The notes beneath the pieces are model-generated. The model worked only from the letters and a program-made list of their open reading frames with translations. It did no database searches and was not told the DNA's origin. A DNA stretch of 64,000 nt, taken from Phytohabitans aurantiacus (lineage in GTDB: Bacteria; Actinomycetota; Actinomycetes; Mycobacteriales; Micromonosporaceae). The stretch lies in NCBI RefSeq assembly GCF_027923225.1, contig NZ_BSDI01000013.1:158228-222227 (forward strand), in the 5' to 3' direction. Position numbers and translations under genes: made by a program. This document shows, piece by piece, positions 43,300-51,730 of the stretch (its first letter is position 1; every line of letters starts with the position of its first letter).

Positions 43300-43353
43300 G
43301 TGATCAGGGCGTCCCTGAAGTCGCTATGACGACTTGAGGGACGCCCTGATCAC
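43300..43353. repeat. Family A palindromic repeat, copy 3
   Basis: 24-nt arms with a single mismatch and a 6-nt loop, between the convergent pssA and psd genes. The right arm touches the psd stop codon. Confidence 0.88.
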
Positions 43354-44603
43354 TACTCGGCTGAGCCGGTGGTGGTCCAGCGGGCGATGACCGTGGCGCC
43401 GCCCAGGACGCGGTCGCCGGGGGCCACCAGGGGCTCGGCGGCGCCGGCGGGAAGGTACACGTCGGTGCGGGAGCCGAAGCGGATCAGCCCGAATCGCTCG
43501 CCCTTCGCGAGCAGCGCACCCGCCGGCGCCCGCTGCACGATCCGGCGGGCGATCAGGCCGGTGCGCTGCGCGACCGCGACCCGGCCGTGTGCCGTGTCCA
43601 GCAGCGTGTACGCGGCCACGTTGTGCTCCGCGTCGGGCTTCATCGCGGCGGCGAACCCGCCATCGGTGACGAAGTAGTCGACGACCTTGCCGGCCACGGG
43701 CGCCCTGTTGACGTGCACGTCGAGCACCGACAGGAAGACGGCGATCCGCAGGAACTCGTCGGGGCCGAGCCGCTCGTCGCGCAGCCGCTCGACCGACAGC
43801 ACCTTGCCGTCGCTGGCGGCGACCACGGCCGACTCGTCTTCGGGCACGTCGCGCTCGGGATCGCGGAAGAACGCCGCGACCGGGGCCGCCGCGAGCGCCG
43901 GGATCAGCCACAGCCGCGACTTGGGACGGGCGGCGCGAGCGAGAGCGGCGATGCCCAGCGCGATGCCGGCCGCCGCGACGCCGTTCGAGTCGATGTGCAT
44001 GCCCCGGGTCACGGGCACGCTGGATGGCCGGTACGCGGGGGAGACGCGGGTGGCCTGCGTGGCGTCGGCCGGTGTGAACCGGAGTCTGTGCACCCGCAGT
44101 GGCGGCACATTGCGCACCACCACGTCGACGCCCACGCCGAAGAGGGCGCCCTGGCGGTCGAGCTCGGCCGCGGCGCCGCCGGTGATGCCGGCCGAGGCGC
44201 AGAGCACTCCGCCCTCGGCGAGGTACTTCGCGAGCCCTTCGATGGTGGCGCGGGCCTCTTCAGCGGTGCCGGTGAGTGGCTCACCGACCACCACGACGTC
44301 GGCCGCGTCGGCTTCGGCGAGGGTCTCGACGACCCGTACCCGATCGGCGACCCACCGGCCCTGGGCCTCGACGTGATCGCGCAGCGCCCGCACGGCGGTG
44401 CTCTCCGCCGGCACGACGGTGAGCGTGTCTCCGGGCAGGAGCGCCTTGCTCACCTGAGCGAGGGTGGCGGAGCCGGCGTCGACTCCGACGAGGAGTCCGG
44501 TCTTGGGGCCGTTGTGCCGGGCGAGTTCGGCGATGAGGGTGCGGGCGGCGCGGTCGCCGGCGCGCGGGCGCCGAGCACCACCAGCAGCGGATACCAGGGT
44601 CAC
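43353..44603 (-). CDS. psd: Phosphatidylserine decarboxylase proenzyme fused to an N-terminal Rossmann-like domain
   Basis: Decarboxylates phosphatidylserine to phosphatidylethanolamine. The C-terminal part (about 200-416) is a short-type decarboxylase: HIDSNGVAAAG, AAFFRDPERDVP, FLSVLDVHVNRAPVAG and the self-cleavage site Gly377-Ser378 in IRFGSRTDVY, which yields the pyruvoyl group. The first ~195 residues are not part of known Psd enzymes. They look like a methyltransferase-type Rossmann domain (TGLLVGVDAGSATLAQVS, DVVVVGEPL) with a degenerate glycine loop. GTG 44603 has a -10-like TATGCT 6 nt upstream. Confidence 0.88.
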   Translation of the reverse strand: MTLVSAAGGARRPRAGDRAARTLIAELARHNGPKTGLLVGVDAGSATLAQVSKALLPGDTLTVVPAESTAVRALRDHVEAQGRWVADRVRVVETLAEADAADVVVVGEPLTGTAEEARATIEGLAKYLAEGGVLCASAGITGGAAAELDRQGALFGVGVDVVVRNVPPLRVHRLRFTPADATQATRVSPAYRPSSVPVTRGMHIDSNGVAAAGIALGIAALARAARPKSRLWLIPALAAAPVAAFFRDPERDVPEDESAVVAASDGKVLSVERLRDERLGPDEFLRIAVFLSVLDVHVNRAPVAGKVVDYFVTDGGFAAAMKPDAEHNVAAYTLLDTAHGRVAVAQRTGLIARRIVQRAPAGALLAKGERFGLIRFGSRTDVYLPAGAAEPLVAPGDRVLGGATVIARWTTTGSAE

Positions 44604-44609
44604 AGGGCA

Positions 44610-44615
44610 AGCATA
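44610..44615 (-). promoter_or_regulatory. -10-like hexamer of psd, leaderless-type spacing
   Basis: TATGCT on the minus strand, 6 nt before GTG 44603. It supports initiation of the fused protein at this codon and not at an internal Met. Confidence 0.45.
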
Positions 44616-44624
44616 GGGTGCGTG

Positions 44625-45032
44625 TCAGTCACGGGGCTCGCCGCGCTCCGCAACGGTCGGCGGCTCCGGATCGACGGCGGTGCGGGCCGGTGCCGAGTCG
44701 GTGAGGGTGACGGGCTCCGGGGGCAGGTACGGCAGCTGAGGGCCGGTGAGCAGCTCGCGCACGATGTCGGCGTGCAGTTCGGCCGGTACGCCGCTGACCG
44801 GCACGGCCACGGGCTCCTCCGCCGGTGGTGCCGGCGCCGGCTGGTCGCCACGCCCGGAACGCAGCGCTCCGAGCAGGCCGAGCGCGCCGATGAAGATCAG
44901 CGCACCGGCAACGAACCAGCCGACGGCCGGCAGCGGGAGATCGAAGAGCCGCGAGAGCAGCCACCAGACCACGAGCGACATGAAGATCAGCGCGAACGTC
45001 AGGGAGACGCCGTCGGTGCGGTGCGGTTTCAT
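44625..45032 (-). CDS. Two-helix membrane protein of unknown function
   Basis: A 135-aa protein with two hydrophobic helices (about 10-30 and 35-58), a basic and Gly-rich turn, then a Pro/Glu-rich soluble tail that ends acidic. No named domain is recognised. Its ATG overlaps the stop of the upstream PspC/LiaF-like gene by 4 nt (ATGA), so it is co-translated with that envelope-stress protein and may belong to the same module. Confidence 0.75.
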   Translation of the reverse strand: MKPHRTDGVSLTFALIFMSLVVWWLLSRLFDLPLPAVGWFVAGALIFIGALGLLGALRSGRGDQPAPAPPAEEPVAVPVSGVPAELHADIVRELLTGPQLPYLPPEPVTLTDSAPARTAVDPEPPTVAERGEPRD

Positions 45033-46621
45033 CGGTGTACCTCCAGCGACCCGCCGTTGACCTTCAGCGTCATGTTGATCTTGCCGCCACCCGGCCCGTC
45101 GGTGCCGTTGTCGACGACCTCGGAGGGCACGACGTGGAATCCGCTCGACGTGTTGCCGAGTACGTCGGCGTCACCGGCGCTCACCTCGGAGTTGACCGTG
45201 ACGTCGACGGTCGGGGGCAGGATGACCTCGAGCTCGCCCAGGTTGAGCTCCACGTCGATGGTCTGCTCCTGGCCGGTGAAGTCGACCTGCGTGAGGTCGA
45301 GCGTCGCCCTGCCCAAGCTGTGCTCGTACCGGTCGGCGACCGCCTGGATCGTCTTCGGCTGCCAGACCACGTCACTGCCCGAGGTGCCGCCGTAGTGGTT
45401 GACCTGCGACTCGGCGATCGTCGAGATGCCCAGCGCGGCGGCGGCGATCACACCGAGCGCGATCAGCCAGCGTGCGCGGCCGAACCAGGCGCCCACGAGC
45501 AGGCCGAGCGCGACCGTGACGAGCGCCGCCGCGAAGTACGCGGACGGAGACACGCTGAGCACGTTGGACAGGTCCAGCGCGGCGACCGTGCCGATCGCCA
45601 CGAAGATCAGCGAGAACGTGGCCGCGCCGAGCGGTGACCGCTGCTTCGGCGGCTTGGGCGGTTTGGGCGGCCGGGGCGGCGGCGCGTACTGCGGCGGGTA
45701 GGGGCCGGGTCCGGCGTACGGCCCGTGCGGCGCGAACGGCTGGCGGTAGCCGCCGGGCGGCGGGGGCGGTGGCGCCGGGGTGTACGCCTGGTGGGCGTAG
45801 GCACCGGCGGGTGTGACGGGGCTCGGTGGCACCGGAGGCATCGGTGCGGCCGGCGGTGTCGGCGGTACCGGAAGCACCACGGTGGGCGGCTCGGCGCCCG
45901 CCGCCGCGACGGTCGGCTCGCTCATGGCCGACGGCCCGGTGCCGGTGCCGCCAGCGGGAGCGGGCGCGTCCATCCCGCCGGGAACGGGCGCGGTGCCGTC
46001 AGCGGGGGCGCCCGGCCAGGCTGGACCGCCGGGCAGATCAGGTCCCCCCGGACCGCCGCCGGGTGCGCTCGGCCCGGCAGCGCTGCCCGGCTTGCGATTG
46101 AGTAGGAGCGCTACCCCGATCAGCGCCGCCGCACCGAGCACCGCGGCGCGGAACCCATCGGTCACGATCAGGCCGAACATGACCGCCGCGAGCACTCCCA
46201 GCACGATGACCGTGACCGGAGACATGCTCGATCGGCCCCGGCCGAGCATCGACTCGACCGGTGACGCCGTGTCGCCCTCGGCGGGAATGACCAGCCAGCC
46301 GGCCAGGTACACGAGGATCCCGATACCCCCGAAGAAGCCGAGCACCGCGAGCAGCACGCGCCACAGCACCGGGTCGGTGTTGGTGGCGCGGCCGATGGCG
46401 GCGCAGACGCCGGCCACGTACCGGCCCTGGCGCGGGCGTACGAGCCCGTACCGGGTGGTGAACCCGGCGGACTCGCCGGCGCCCGGCCCGCCAGGTGGCG
46501 GCCCTGGCGGAGGTCCGACAGGCGTGCCGGGCGGAGGCCCAGGCGGCGAGCCGGGCGGCGGCGGCGAGCCGGCCGCGGACGTGGCGGCGGAGAACGGCGC
46601 GGACGAAGGCTCGGAGGTCAT
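45029..46621 (-). CDS. PspC-domain membrane protein with LiaF-like C-terminus
   Basis: A 530-aa protein. It has a Pro/Gly-rich N-terminus (1-52), a PspC domain (about 58-115: RQGRYVAGVCAAIGRATNTD), several membrane helices, a long Pro-rich cytoplasmic loop (about 180-345), more helices, and an exterior C-terminal beta-rich domain (VELNLGELEVILPPTVDVTV) like that of LiaF. LiaF-type proteins restrain a partner histidine kinase. The kinase gene is divergent 164 nt away and carries its own PspC domain, which supports a LiaFSR-like stress system. Confidence 0.85.
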   Translation of the reverse strand: MTSEPSSAPFSAATSAAGSPPPPGSPPGPPPGTPVGPPPGPPPGGPGAGESAGFTTRYGLVRPRQGRYVAGVCAAIGRATNTDPVLWRVLLAVLGFFGGIGILVYLAGWLVIPAEGDTASPVESMLGRGRSSMSPVTVIVLGVLAAVMFGLIVTDGFRAAVLGAAALIGVALLLNRKPGSAAGPSAPGGGPGGPDLPGGPAWPGAPADGTAPVPGGMDAPAPAGGTGTGPSAMSEPTVAAAGAEPPTVVLPVPPTPPAAPMPPVPPSPVTPAGAYAHQAYTPAPPPPPPGGYRQPFAPHGPYAGPGPYPPQYAPPPRPPKPPKPPKQRSPLGAATFSLIFVAIGTVAALDLSNVLSVSPSAYFAAALVTVALGLLVGAWFGRARWLIALGVIAAAALGISTIAESQVNHYGGTSGSDVVWQPKTIQAVADRYEHSLGRATLDLTQVDFTGQEQTIDVELNLGELEVILPPTVDVTVNSEVSAGDADVLGNTSSGFHVVPSEVVDNGTDGPGGGKINMTLKVNGGSLEVHR

Positions 46622-46773
46622 GCTGTAGATACTGGTCGCTTCCCCGCCCGAGCGACCTCAGGCGCCAACCCTGACCCCACCCTGAGATCTTCCCGTGGAA
46701 TGTCCGGGGCGTCCCCGTGGCCAGGCGAGCGCCAACCGTGTGACGATCGAAGCACGCCACCGGAGACCACGAT

Positions 46774-46779
46774 AGGGAG
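46774..46779 (+). promoter_or_regulatory. Shine-Dalgarno preceding a non-canonical ATC start
   Basis: AGGGAG lies 6 nt before ATC 46786, the position where the PspC domain of the histidine kinase begins. No ATG, GTG or TTG is in frame between the upstream TGA (46741) and GTG 46852. Confidence 0.5.
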
Positions 46780-46785
46780 CACGCC

Positions 46786-48039
46786 ATCACCACCGTCCGG
46801 GCGGAACAGCCCCGCCTCCTCCGCGCTCGCGACCAGCGTGTCGTCGCTGGCGTGGCGTCGGGCATCGCCCGGCACCTGGGGATTCCGGTCACGCGGGTGC
46901 GCATCGCGTTCGTGGTCCTGCTGCCGCTCAGCGGCCTGGGGCTGCTGCTCTACTCGGCATTCTGGGCGGTCCTGCCGCTCCAGCCGCGCACGGCCGAGCC
47001 GCAGCGCCGCAACCTCATGCACCTGCTGCCGTTCGTGGCGATCGGGATGGGGCTGATCCTCCTCCAGAGCCTGGTCTTCGGCTCGCGGGGCGTGAGCGGC
47101 ACCGCCGGCTGGCTGGTGGCGATCATCGCGGTGGGCGCGGGCATCATCTGGCACGAGTCCGACCCCGAGCGCCGCCGGCAGTGGAGCGAGACCATGCCGC
47201 AGGTGCCCTGGCTGGGCGCTGTGGTGGCCGAGAGCGACCGCCGGGCGTTCCTGCTCCGGTTCATCGGCGGTGGGGTGCTGGTCTCCGTCGGCATCATCGG
47301 CGTCGTCGCCGTGTACTCCCCGGCGGAAAACTTCGGCGCGGTGGTCAACGGCATCATGTTCGCGCTCGTCGGCCTCGCCGGCGTGGCCGTCGTCGCCGGG
47401 CCGGTGCTGTGGCGCACTTACAACCAGCTCCGCACCGAGCGCGAAGGGCGCATCCGTGAGCAGGAGCGCGCCGAACTGGCCGCGATGGTCCACGACCAGG
47501 TGCTGCACACGCTGGCGCTCATCCAGCGCAACGCCGCCGACGTCAAGGTGGTGCAGCGGCTGGCCCGAGGCCAGGAGCGCAGCCTGCGCAGCTGGCTGTA
47601 CAAGCCGGTGGCATCGCCGACCGAGCGGTTCGCCGCCGCGCTGGAGCAGGTGGCGGCCGAGGTCGAAGACACGTACGCGATCACGGTGGAGACGGTCGTG
47701 GTGGGCGACCGCGAGACCGACGAGAAGGTCGGCGCGCTGGTGGCTGCCGCCCGGGAGGCGCTGGTCAACGCCGCCCGGCACGCCAAGGTGCAGAGCGTGT
47801 CGCTGTACGCCGAGGTGGAACCCGATCAGTTGAGCGTGTTCGTGCGCGACCGCGGCGCCGGGTTCGACCCCTCTACCGTGGAGGACCACCGGCACGGCGT
47901 CCGTGGTTCCATCATCGGGCGGATGCAGCGCCACGGCGGCCGCGCGACCATCATCAGCGAGCCCGGCAGCGGGACGGAGGTGCGGCTGTTCCTGCCGACC
48001 GCTAAGGACAGCCTCGCCGTTGGGAAGGATGCGCAATGA
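46786..48039 (+). CDS. PspC-domain sensor histidine kinase (probable ATC start)
   Basis: A 417-aa membrane kinase. It has a PspC domain at about 8-65 (RLLRARDQRVVAGVASGIARHLG), about four further membrane helices, a HisKA_3-like dimerisation helix with the phospho-acceptor in AAMVHDQVLHTLALIQ, and a HATPase domain with N box REALVNAARHAK and DRGAGFDP. The first canonical start (GTG 46852) would cut off the first 22 residues of the PspC domain; ATC 46786 with its Shine-Dalgarno restores it. The stop overlaps the response-regulator gene by 4 nt. Confidence 0.82.
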   Translation: MTTVRAEQPRLLRARDQRVVAGVASGIARHLGIPVTRVRIAFVVLLPLSGLGLLLYSAFWAVLPLQPRTAEPQRRNLMHLLPFVAIGMGLILLQSLVFGSRGVSGTAGWLVAIIAVGAGIIWHESDPERRRQWSETMPQVPWLGAVVAESDRRAFLLRFIGGGVLVSVGIIGVVAVYSPAENFGAVVNGIMFALVGLAGVAVVAGPVLWRTYNQLRTEREGRIREQERAELAAMVHDQVLHTLALIQRNAADVKVVQRLARGQERSLRSWLYKPVASPTERFAAALEQVAAEVEDTYAITVETVVVGDRETDEKVGALVAAAREALVNAARHAKVQSVSLYAEVEPDQLSVFVRDRGAGFDPSTVEDHRHGVRGSIIGRMQRHGGRATIISEPGSGTEVRLFLPTAKDSLAVGKDAQ

Positions 48040-48695
48040 CGGACACGGAGGCACGGGGGCGCCTACGCGTGTTCCTCGTCGACGACCACGCGATGTTCAG
48101 GGCCGGCGTCCGAGCCGAGTTGGGGGTGCACGTCGACGTCATCGGTGAGGCGAGCACGGTCAGCGAGGCGGTGACCCGGATCGGCACGCTCCAGCCCGAC
48201 GTGGTGCTCCTCGACGTGCACATGCCCGACGGCGGCGGCCGTGCGGTGCTCGACTCGATCCGGCGCAGCCATCCGCAGGTGCGCTTCCTCGCGCTCTCGG
48301 TCTCCGACGCGGCCGAAGACGTGATCGGCCTGATCCGGGCCGGCGCCCGCGGCTACGTCACCAAGACGATCTCGCCGGACGAGCTGGCCAACGCCGTGCG
48401 GCGAGTGGCCGACGGTGACGCGGTGTTCAGCCCTCGGCTGGCCGGGTTCGTGCTCGACGCGTTCGCCGCGCGCCCCGACGCGCCGGTGGCGGATCCGGAG
48501 CTCGACCAGCTCACCAACCGCGAGCGCGAGGTGCTGCGACTACTCGCGCGCGGGTACGCGTACAAGGAGATCGCCAAGGAGCTGTTCATCTCCATCAAGA
48601 CGGTGGAGACGCACGTGTCCAACGTGCTGCGCAAGCTCCAGATGTCGAACCGGTACGAGCTGTCTCGATGGGCCGCGGATCGTCGTCTGGTCTGA
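48036..48695 (+). CDS. NarL-family response regulator
   Basis: A 219-aa partner of the upstream kinase. The receiver (about 5-125) has the acidic pair in LVDDHAMFRAG, the phospho-acceptor Asp in VVLLDVHMPDGGG and the Lys in GYVTKTISPDE. The C-terminal LuxR-type helix-turn-helix contains LTNREREVLRLLARG and ISIKTVETHVSNVLRKL. It overlaps the kinase stop (ATGA). Target genes are unknown; the divergent PspC/LiaF-like operon is an obvious candidate. Confidence 0.94.
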   Translation: MTDTEARGRLRVFLVDDHAMFRAGVRAELGVHVDVIGEASTVSEAVTRIGTLQPDVVLLDVHMPDGGGRAVLDSIRRSHPQVRFLALSVSDAAEDVIGLIRAGARGYVTKTISPDELANAVRRVADGDAVFSPRLAGFVLDAFAARPDAPVADPELDQLTNREREVLRLLARGYAYKEIAKELFISIKTVETHVSNVLRKLQMSNRYELSRWAADRRLV

Positions 48696-48706
48696 CATCC
48701 AAATCC

Positions 48707-48761
48707 CATGATCAGGGCGTTCTTCAAGTCGTAGGAGCGACTCTCGAAGGCACTGATCATG
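48707..48761. repeat. Family A palindromic repeat, copy 4 (degenerate)
   Basis: Same layout as the other A copies (CATGATCAGGGCGTTCTTC ... CACTGATCATG) but with several mismatches between the arms. It lies between the convergent response-regulator and PIG-L genes. Confidence 0.7.
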
Positions 48762-49491
48762 AAGTTGACAAAACGGTGTAGGCCTCCGCCAGCCGCCCAG
48801 GAGGCAGGCCGCCGGCTTCGGCCGTGGCGGCCATCCGGGTGCGCAGGACCCCGTCAAGGTCGAGGTGCGCCGTCTGGGAGACATGTTCGCGCAGGGCGGC
48901 CAGCTTGCGCGGGTACGCCTCCGTGACGTCGACGATGTGGTCTGGGTCCGGCCCTCCGGAGTACCAGATCTCCCGGACCACCCACGGCTCCAGTCCTTCG
49001 CGCAGCAGCTCAGGATGCGCGAAGGGGTTGCGCGCGTCCGGGTAGATGGCGCAGGTGGTGGCCTCGCCGACGGCGAGGTGGTCGGGGTGACTCGGCCCGG
49101 CGATGCGCTCCCAGCGGCGCAGCGGCGAGCTGGTCAGCACGCGATCCGGCCGCCACCGGCGGATCGCGGCCGTGATGTCGCGGCGCAGAGCCAGCGATGG
49201 CGTGACCGTGCCGTCGGCGTACCCGTCGAGGAACTCCACGTGCTCGACCCCGACGGCGGCCGCGGCCGCGCGCTGCTCCTTTTCCCGCAGGAGCGGCATC
49301 TGGTCGCGCGGTGTGTCGTCGAAACCGCCGGCGTCGCCGCGGGTCGCGATCAGGTACGTGACCTCGATGCCGGCCTCGATCCAGGAGGCCACGGTGCCCG
49401 CGGATCCAAAGTCCACATCGTCGGGATGGGCAAATACGGCAAGTACCCGGCGGACGTCGGAGAGTGCCGGCGCGGAGGGGGGAAACGTCAC
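48757..49491 (-). CDS. PIG-L family deacetylase
   Basis: A 244-aa zinc-dependent N-deacetylase of the GlcNAc-PI de-N-acetylase superfamily, which includes mycothiol enzymes MshB and Mca. The zinc site is AHPDDVDFGSAGT near residue 20 with the later His in GPSHPDHLAVGE. Length and sequence do not clearly match MshB or Mca, so the substrate stays open. GTG 49491 is preceded by TACCAT 8 nt upstream. The gene is convergent with the response regulator. Confidence 0.88.
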   Translation of the reverse strand: MTFPPSAPALSDVRRVLAVFAHPDDVDFGSAGTVASWIEAGIEVTYLIATRGDAGGFDDTPRDQMPLLREKEQRAAAAAVGVEHVEFLDGYADGTVTPSLALRRDITAAIRRWRPDRVLTSSPLRRWERIAGPSHPDHLAVGEATTCAIYPDARNPFAHPELLREGLEPWVVREIWYSGGPDPDHIVDVTEAYPRKLAALREHVSQTAHLDLDGVLRTRMAATAEAGGLPPGRLAEAYTVLSTS

Positions 49492-49941
49492 GAGAACCGA
49501 TGGTACGTCGCATCGGTGCTGATCAAGTATGGGACAAAACCCCAGGTCAGGAGCTTTTGATCATCTTGAAATCTGATCTTTACACAGTATCGAGCGCGTC
49601 CCGGCCGAATATCGGGTTGATAACGCTCCTTCACGATGCTGGCCAGGTGGTGTCACAGTGTCAGCACCTCACCCGCCCCGCACCAGCGCCCAGGAGGCAT
49701 GGTCATGCTCGCGTACGCCGCACTCAAGGCTGTTCGTGACAAAGGAGCTCCCTGGCGTTCCGCGCGTCGGCGGTGGTGACGGCCCGTTTGAGCGGATCAT
49801 CGACCTGCCAGGACCCGGCCAGTAGCGCGGTTGTAGCGTCCCTGTCCGGATGGCGAGTCGCGGCTGTTGGCCGGCACCGAACCGTAGCTGTGCGATTCAC
49901 ACGAGGAATACCCAGCAAGAAACAAGGGAGGCCCTGAACAA
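49492..49941. other. 450-nt intergenic region between PIG-L and the opp operon
   Basis: Divergent promoter region, with a clear AT-rich drop at 49550-49640. TTGAAA (49566-49571) and TATCGA (49588-49593), 16 nt apart, could be a promoter for oppA. Short open frames have poor codon use and are not called. Confidence 0.5.
49500..49505 (-). promoter_or_regulatory. -10-like hexamer of the PIG-L gene
   Basis: TACCAT on the minus strand, 8 nt before GTG 49491, with no Shine-Dalgarno. It is consistent with a leaderless transcript. Confidence 0.4.
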
Positions 49942-51585
49942 ATGAGAGGCTCGAAGCGTGCGAGCGTAGTCGCGCTAACCGCGGCTGTCGCGCTCGTCGT
50001 GGCAGGCTGCGGTGGCGGAGACGACGACAGCACCGGCAGCGACGACAAGAACGCGACCGGTGCCATCACCATCGACGGCACTCAGCCCGAGGTTGGTCTC
50101 GTCCCGGCCAACACGACCGAGACCGGCGGCGGCGACATCGTCGACTTCCTCTGGACCGGCCTGGTCACGTACCCGGCTGGCGGCGGTGACCCCAAGAACG
50201 CTCTGGCGGAGTCGATCGAGACGACCGACTCGCAGAACTACACGATCAAGCTCAAGAAGGGCACGAAGTTCCACGACGGCACCGAGGTGAAGTCGAAGAA
50301 CTTCGTCGACGCCTGGAACTTCGCGGCGTACTCGCCCAACGGCGTGCAGAACGGCAGCTTCTTCGGTGACATCGAGGGCTTCGCCGACGTGCACACCGAG
50401 GACCCGGATGGCGACGGCGCGCAGAAGGCGCCGCAGCCGAAGGCCGACAAGATGTCGGGTCTCGCGATCGTCGACGACTACACCTTCACGGTGAAGCTGA
50501 CCGCGCCGTTCTCGATCTTCCCGACCAAGCTCGGCTACAGCGCCTACTACCCGATGCCCGACGCGTTCTTCACGCAGGGCATGGAGGCGTTCGGCAAGAA
50601 CCCGATCGGCAACGGCCCGGTCAAGTTCGTGTCGTGGACCGACAACGTCGAGATCAAGCTGACCCGCTTCGACGACTACACGCTCGACGACAAGGTCAAG
50701 ATCAAGGACGTCACCGTCAAGCTCTACCAGGAGGACGCGGCCGCGTACGCCGACCTGCTGGCGGGCAACCTCGACTACATGCAGCAGGTGCCGGTCTCGG
50801 CGCTTGCCGGCGACAAGTGGAAGACCGACCTGGGCGACCGTGCCCTCGAGGTCGACATCCCGGTCATGCAGCTCATCGCGTTCCCGATCTACGACGCGAA
50901 GTTCAAGAACGCCGACCTGCGCAAGGCGATCTCGCTCGCGATCAACCGGCAGGAGATCGCGGAGAAGATCTTCTTCGGCACCCGCAAGCCGGCGACGAGC
51001 TGGGCGCGTCCGGGTGTTCCGGGTGGCGAGGGCTTCACCTGCACCGTCTGCGAGTACAAGCCGGACGAGGCCAAGCAGCTCCTGCAGCAGGCCGGTGGCT
51101 TCACCGGTGAGCTGGTGTTCTACTACAACGCGGACGCCAGCCACAAGGAGTGGATGGAGGCCGTTGCCAACAGCGTCAAGAGCACGCTGGGCATCAACGC
51201 TCGCGCCGAGGGTGTTCCCACCTTCGCGGTCTTCCGCCAGAACATCAACGGTCGCAAGATGACCGGGCCGTACCGTGCCGGCTGGCAGGAGGACTACCCG
51301 AGCGCTGAGAACTGGGTCGGCCCGCTGTACATCACCGGTGGTTCCTCGAACGACGGTCTGTTCAGCAACCCCGAGGTGGACAAGCTCTACAAGGAGGGCA
51401 CGGCGGCTCCGAACGAGGACGCGGCCTACGCCAAGTTCGCCGAGGCGATGAAGATCGTCGACCAGCAGGTGCCTTCGATCCCGATCGTGTCGGTCGTGCA
51501 GCAGTCCGGCACGTCGGCCAAGGTGAAGGGCGTCAAGGCGAACAACGTCGGCTCGATCGACCTGTCGACCGTTTCGCTGGCCTAG
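49942..51585 (+). CDS. oppA: Oligopeptide ABC transporter substrate-binding lipoprotein
   Basis: A 547-aa SBP_bac_5 (OppA/DppA) receptor. The lipoprotein signal MRGSKRASVVALTAAVALVV ends in lipobox VAGC (Cys23). It continues with the family segments LWTGLVTYPAGGGDPKNALAES and KFHDGTEVKSKNFVDAWNF, and near the end QEDYPSAENWVGPLY. It captures peptides outside the cell and delivers them to OppBC. It is the first of five genes for a complete importer; a strong hairpin separates it from oppB, probably so that more receptor than transporter is made. Confidence 0.95.
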   Translation: MRGSKRASVVALTAAVALVVAGCGGGDDDSTGSDDKNATGAITIDGTQPEVGLVPANTTETGGGDIVDFLWTGLVTYPAGGGDPKNALAESIETTDSQNYTIKLKKGTKFHDGTEVKSKNFVDAWNFAAYSPNGVQNGSFFGDIEGFADVHTEDPDGDGAQKAPQPKADKMSGLAIVDDYTFTVKLTAPFSIFPTKLGYSAYYPMPDAFFTQGMEAFGKNPIGNGPVKFVSWTDNVEIKLTRFDDYTLDDKVKIKDVTVKLYQEDAAAYADLLAGNLDYMQQVPVSALAGDKWKTDLGDRALEVDIPVMQLIAFPIYDAKFKNADLRKAISLAINRQEIAEKIFFGTRKPATSWARPGVPGGEGFTCTVCEYKPDEAKQLLQQAGGFTGELVFYYNADASHKEWMEAVANSVKSTLGINARAEGVPTFAVFRQNINGRKMTGPYRAGWQEDYPSAENWVGPLYITGGSSNDGLFSNPEVDKLYKEGTAAPNEDAAYAKFAEAMKIVDQQVPSIPIVSVVQQSGTSAKVKGVKANNVGSIDLSTVSLA

Positions 51586-51600
51586 TCATACAGGTTTCAC

Positions 51601-51638
51601 CCCGGGTCCGGCTTACCATCAGGTAGGCCGGACCCGGG
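51601..51638 (+). terminator. Hairpin between oppA and oppB
   Basis: CCCGGGTCCGGCTTACC pairs with GGTAGGCCGGACCCGGG, a stem of about 17 bp with one mismatch and a 4-nt loop. No T-run follows, which suits partial termination or 3'-end protection of the oppA message. Confidence 0.75.
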
Positions 51639-51730
51639 CCCTTACGTTGGCGGCGTACCGCACCCCTGATGCGCCGCCGCGCTCCCCGTGTCCGGGCGTC
51701 AACCCACGACGCCGCTGTCTGGAGGACCCC

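Noticed and set aside
49464..49739. A 91-codon frame before the opp operon
   Set aside because: Codon use is unlike the genes around it, there is no Shine-Dalgarno, and it crosses the AT-rich promoter region. It was not called.
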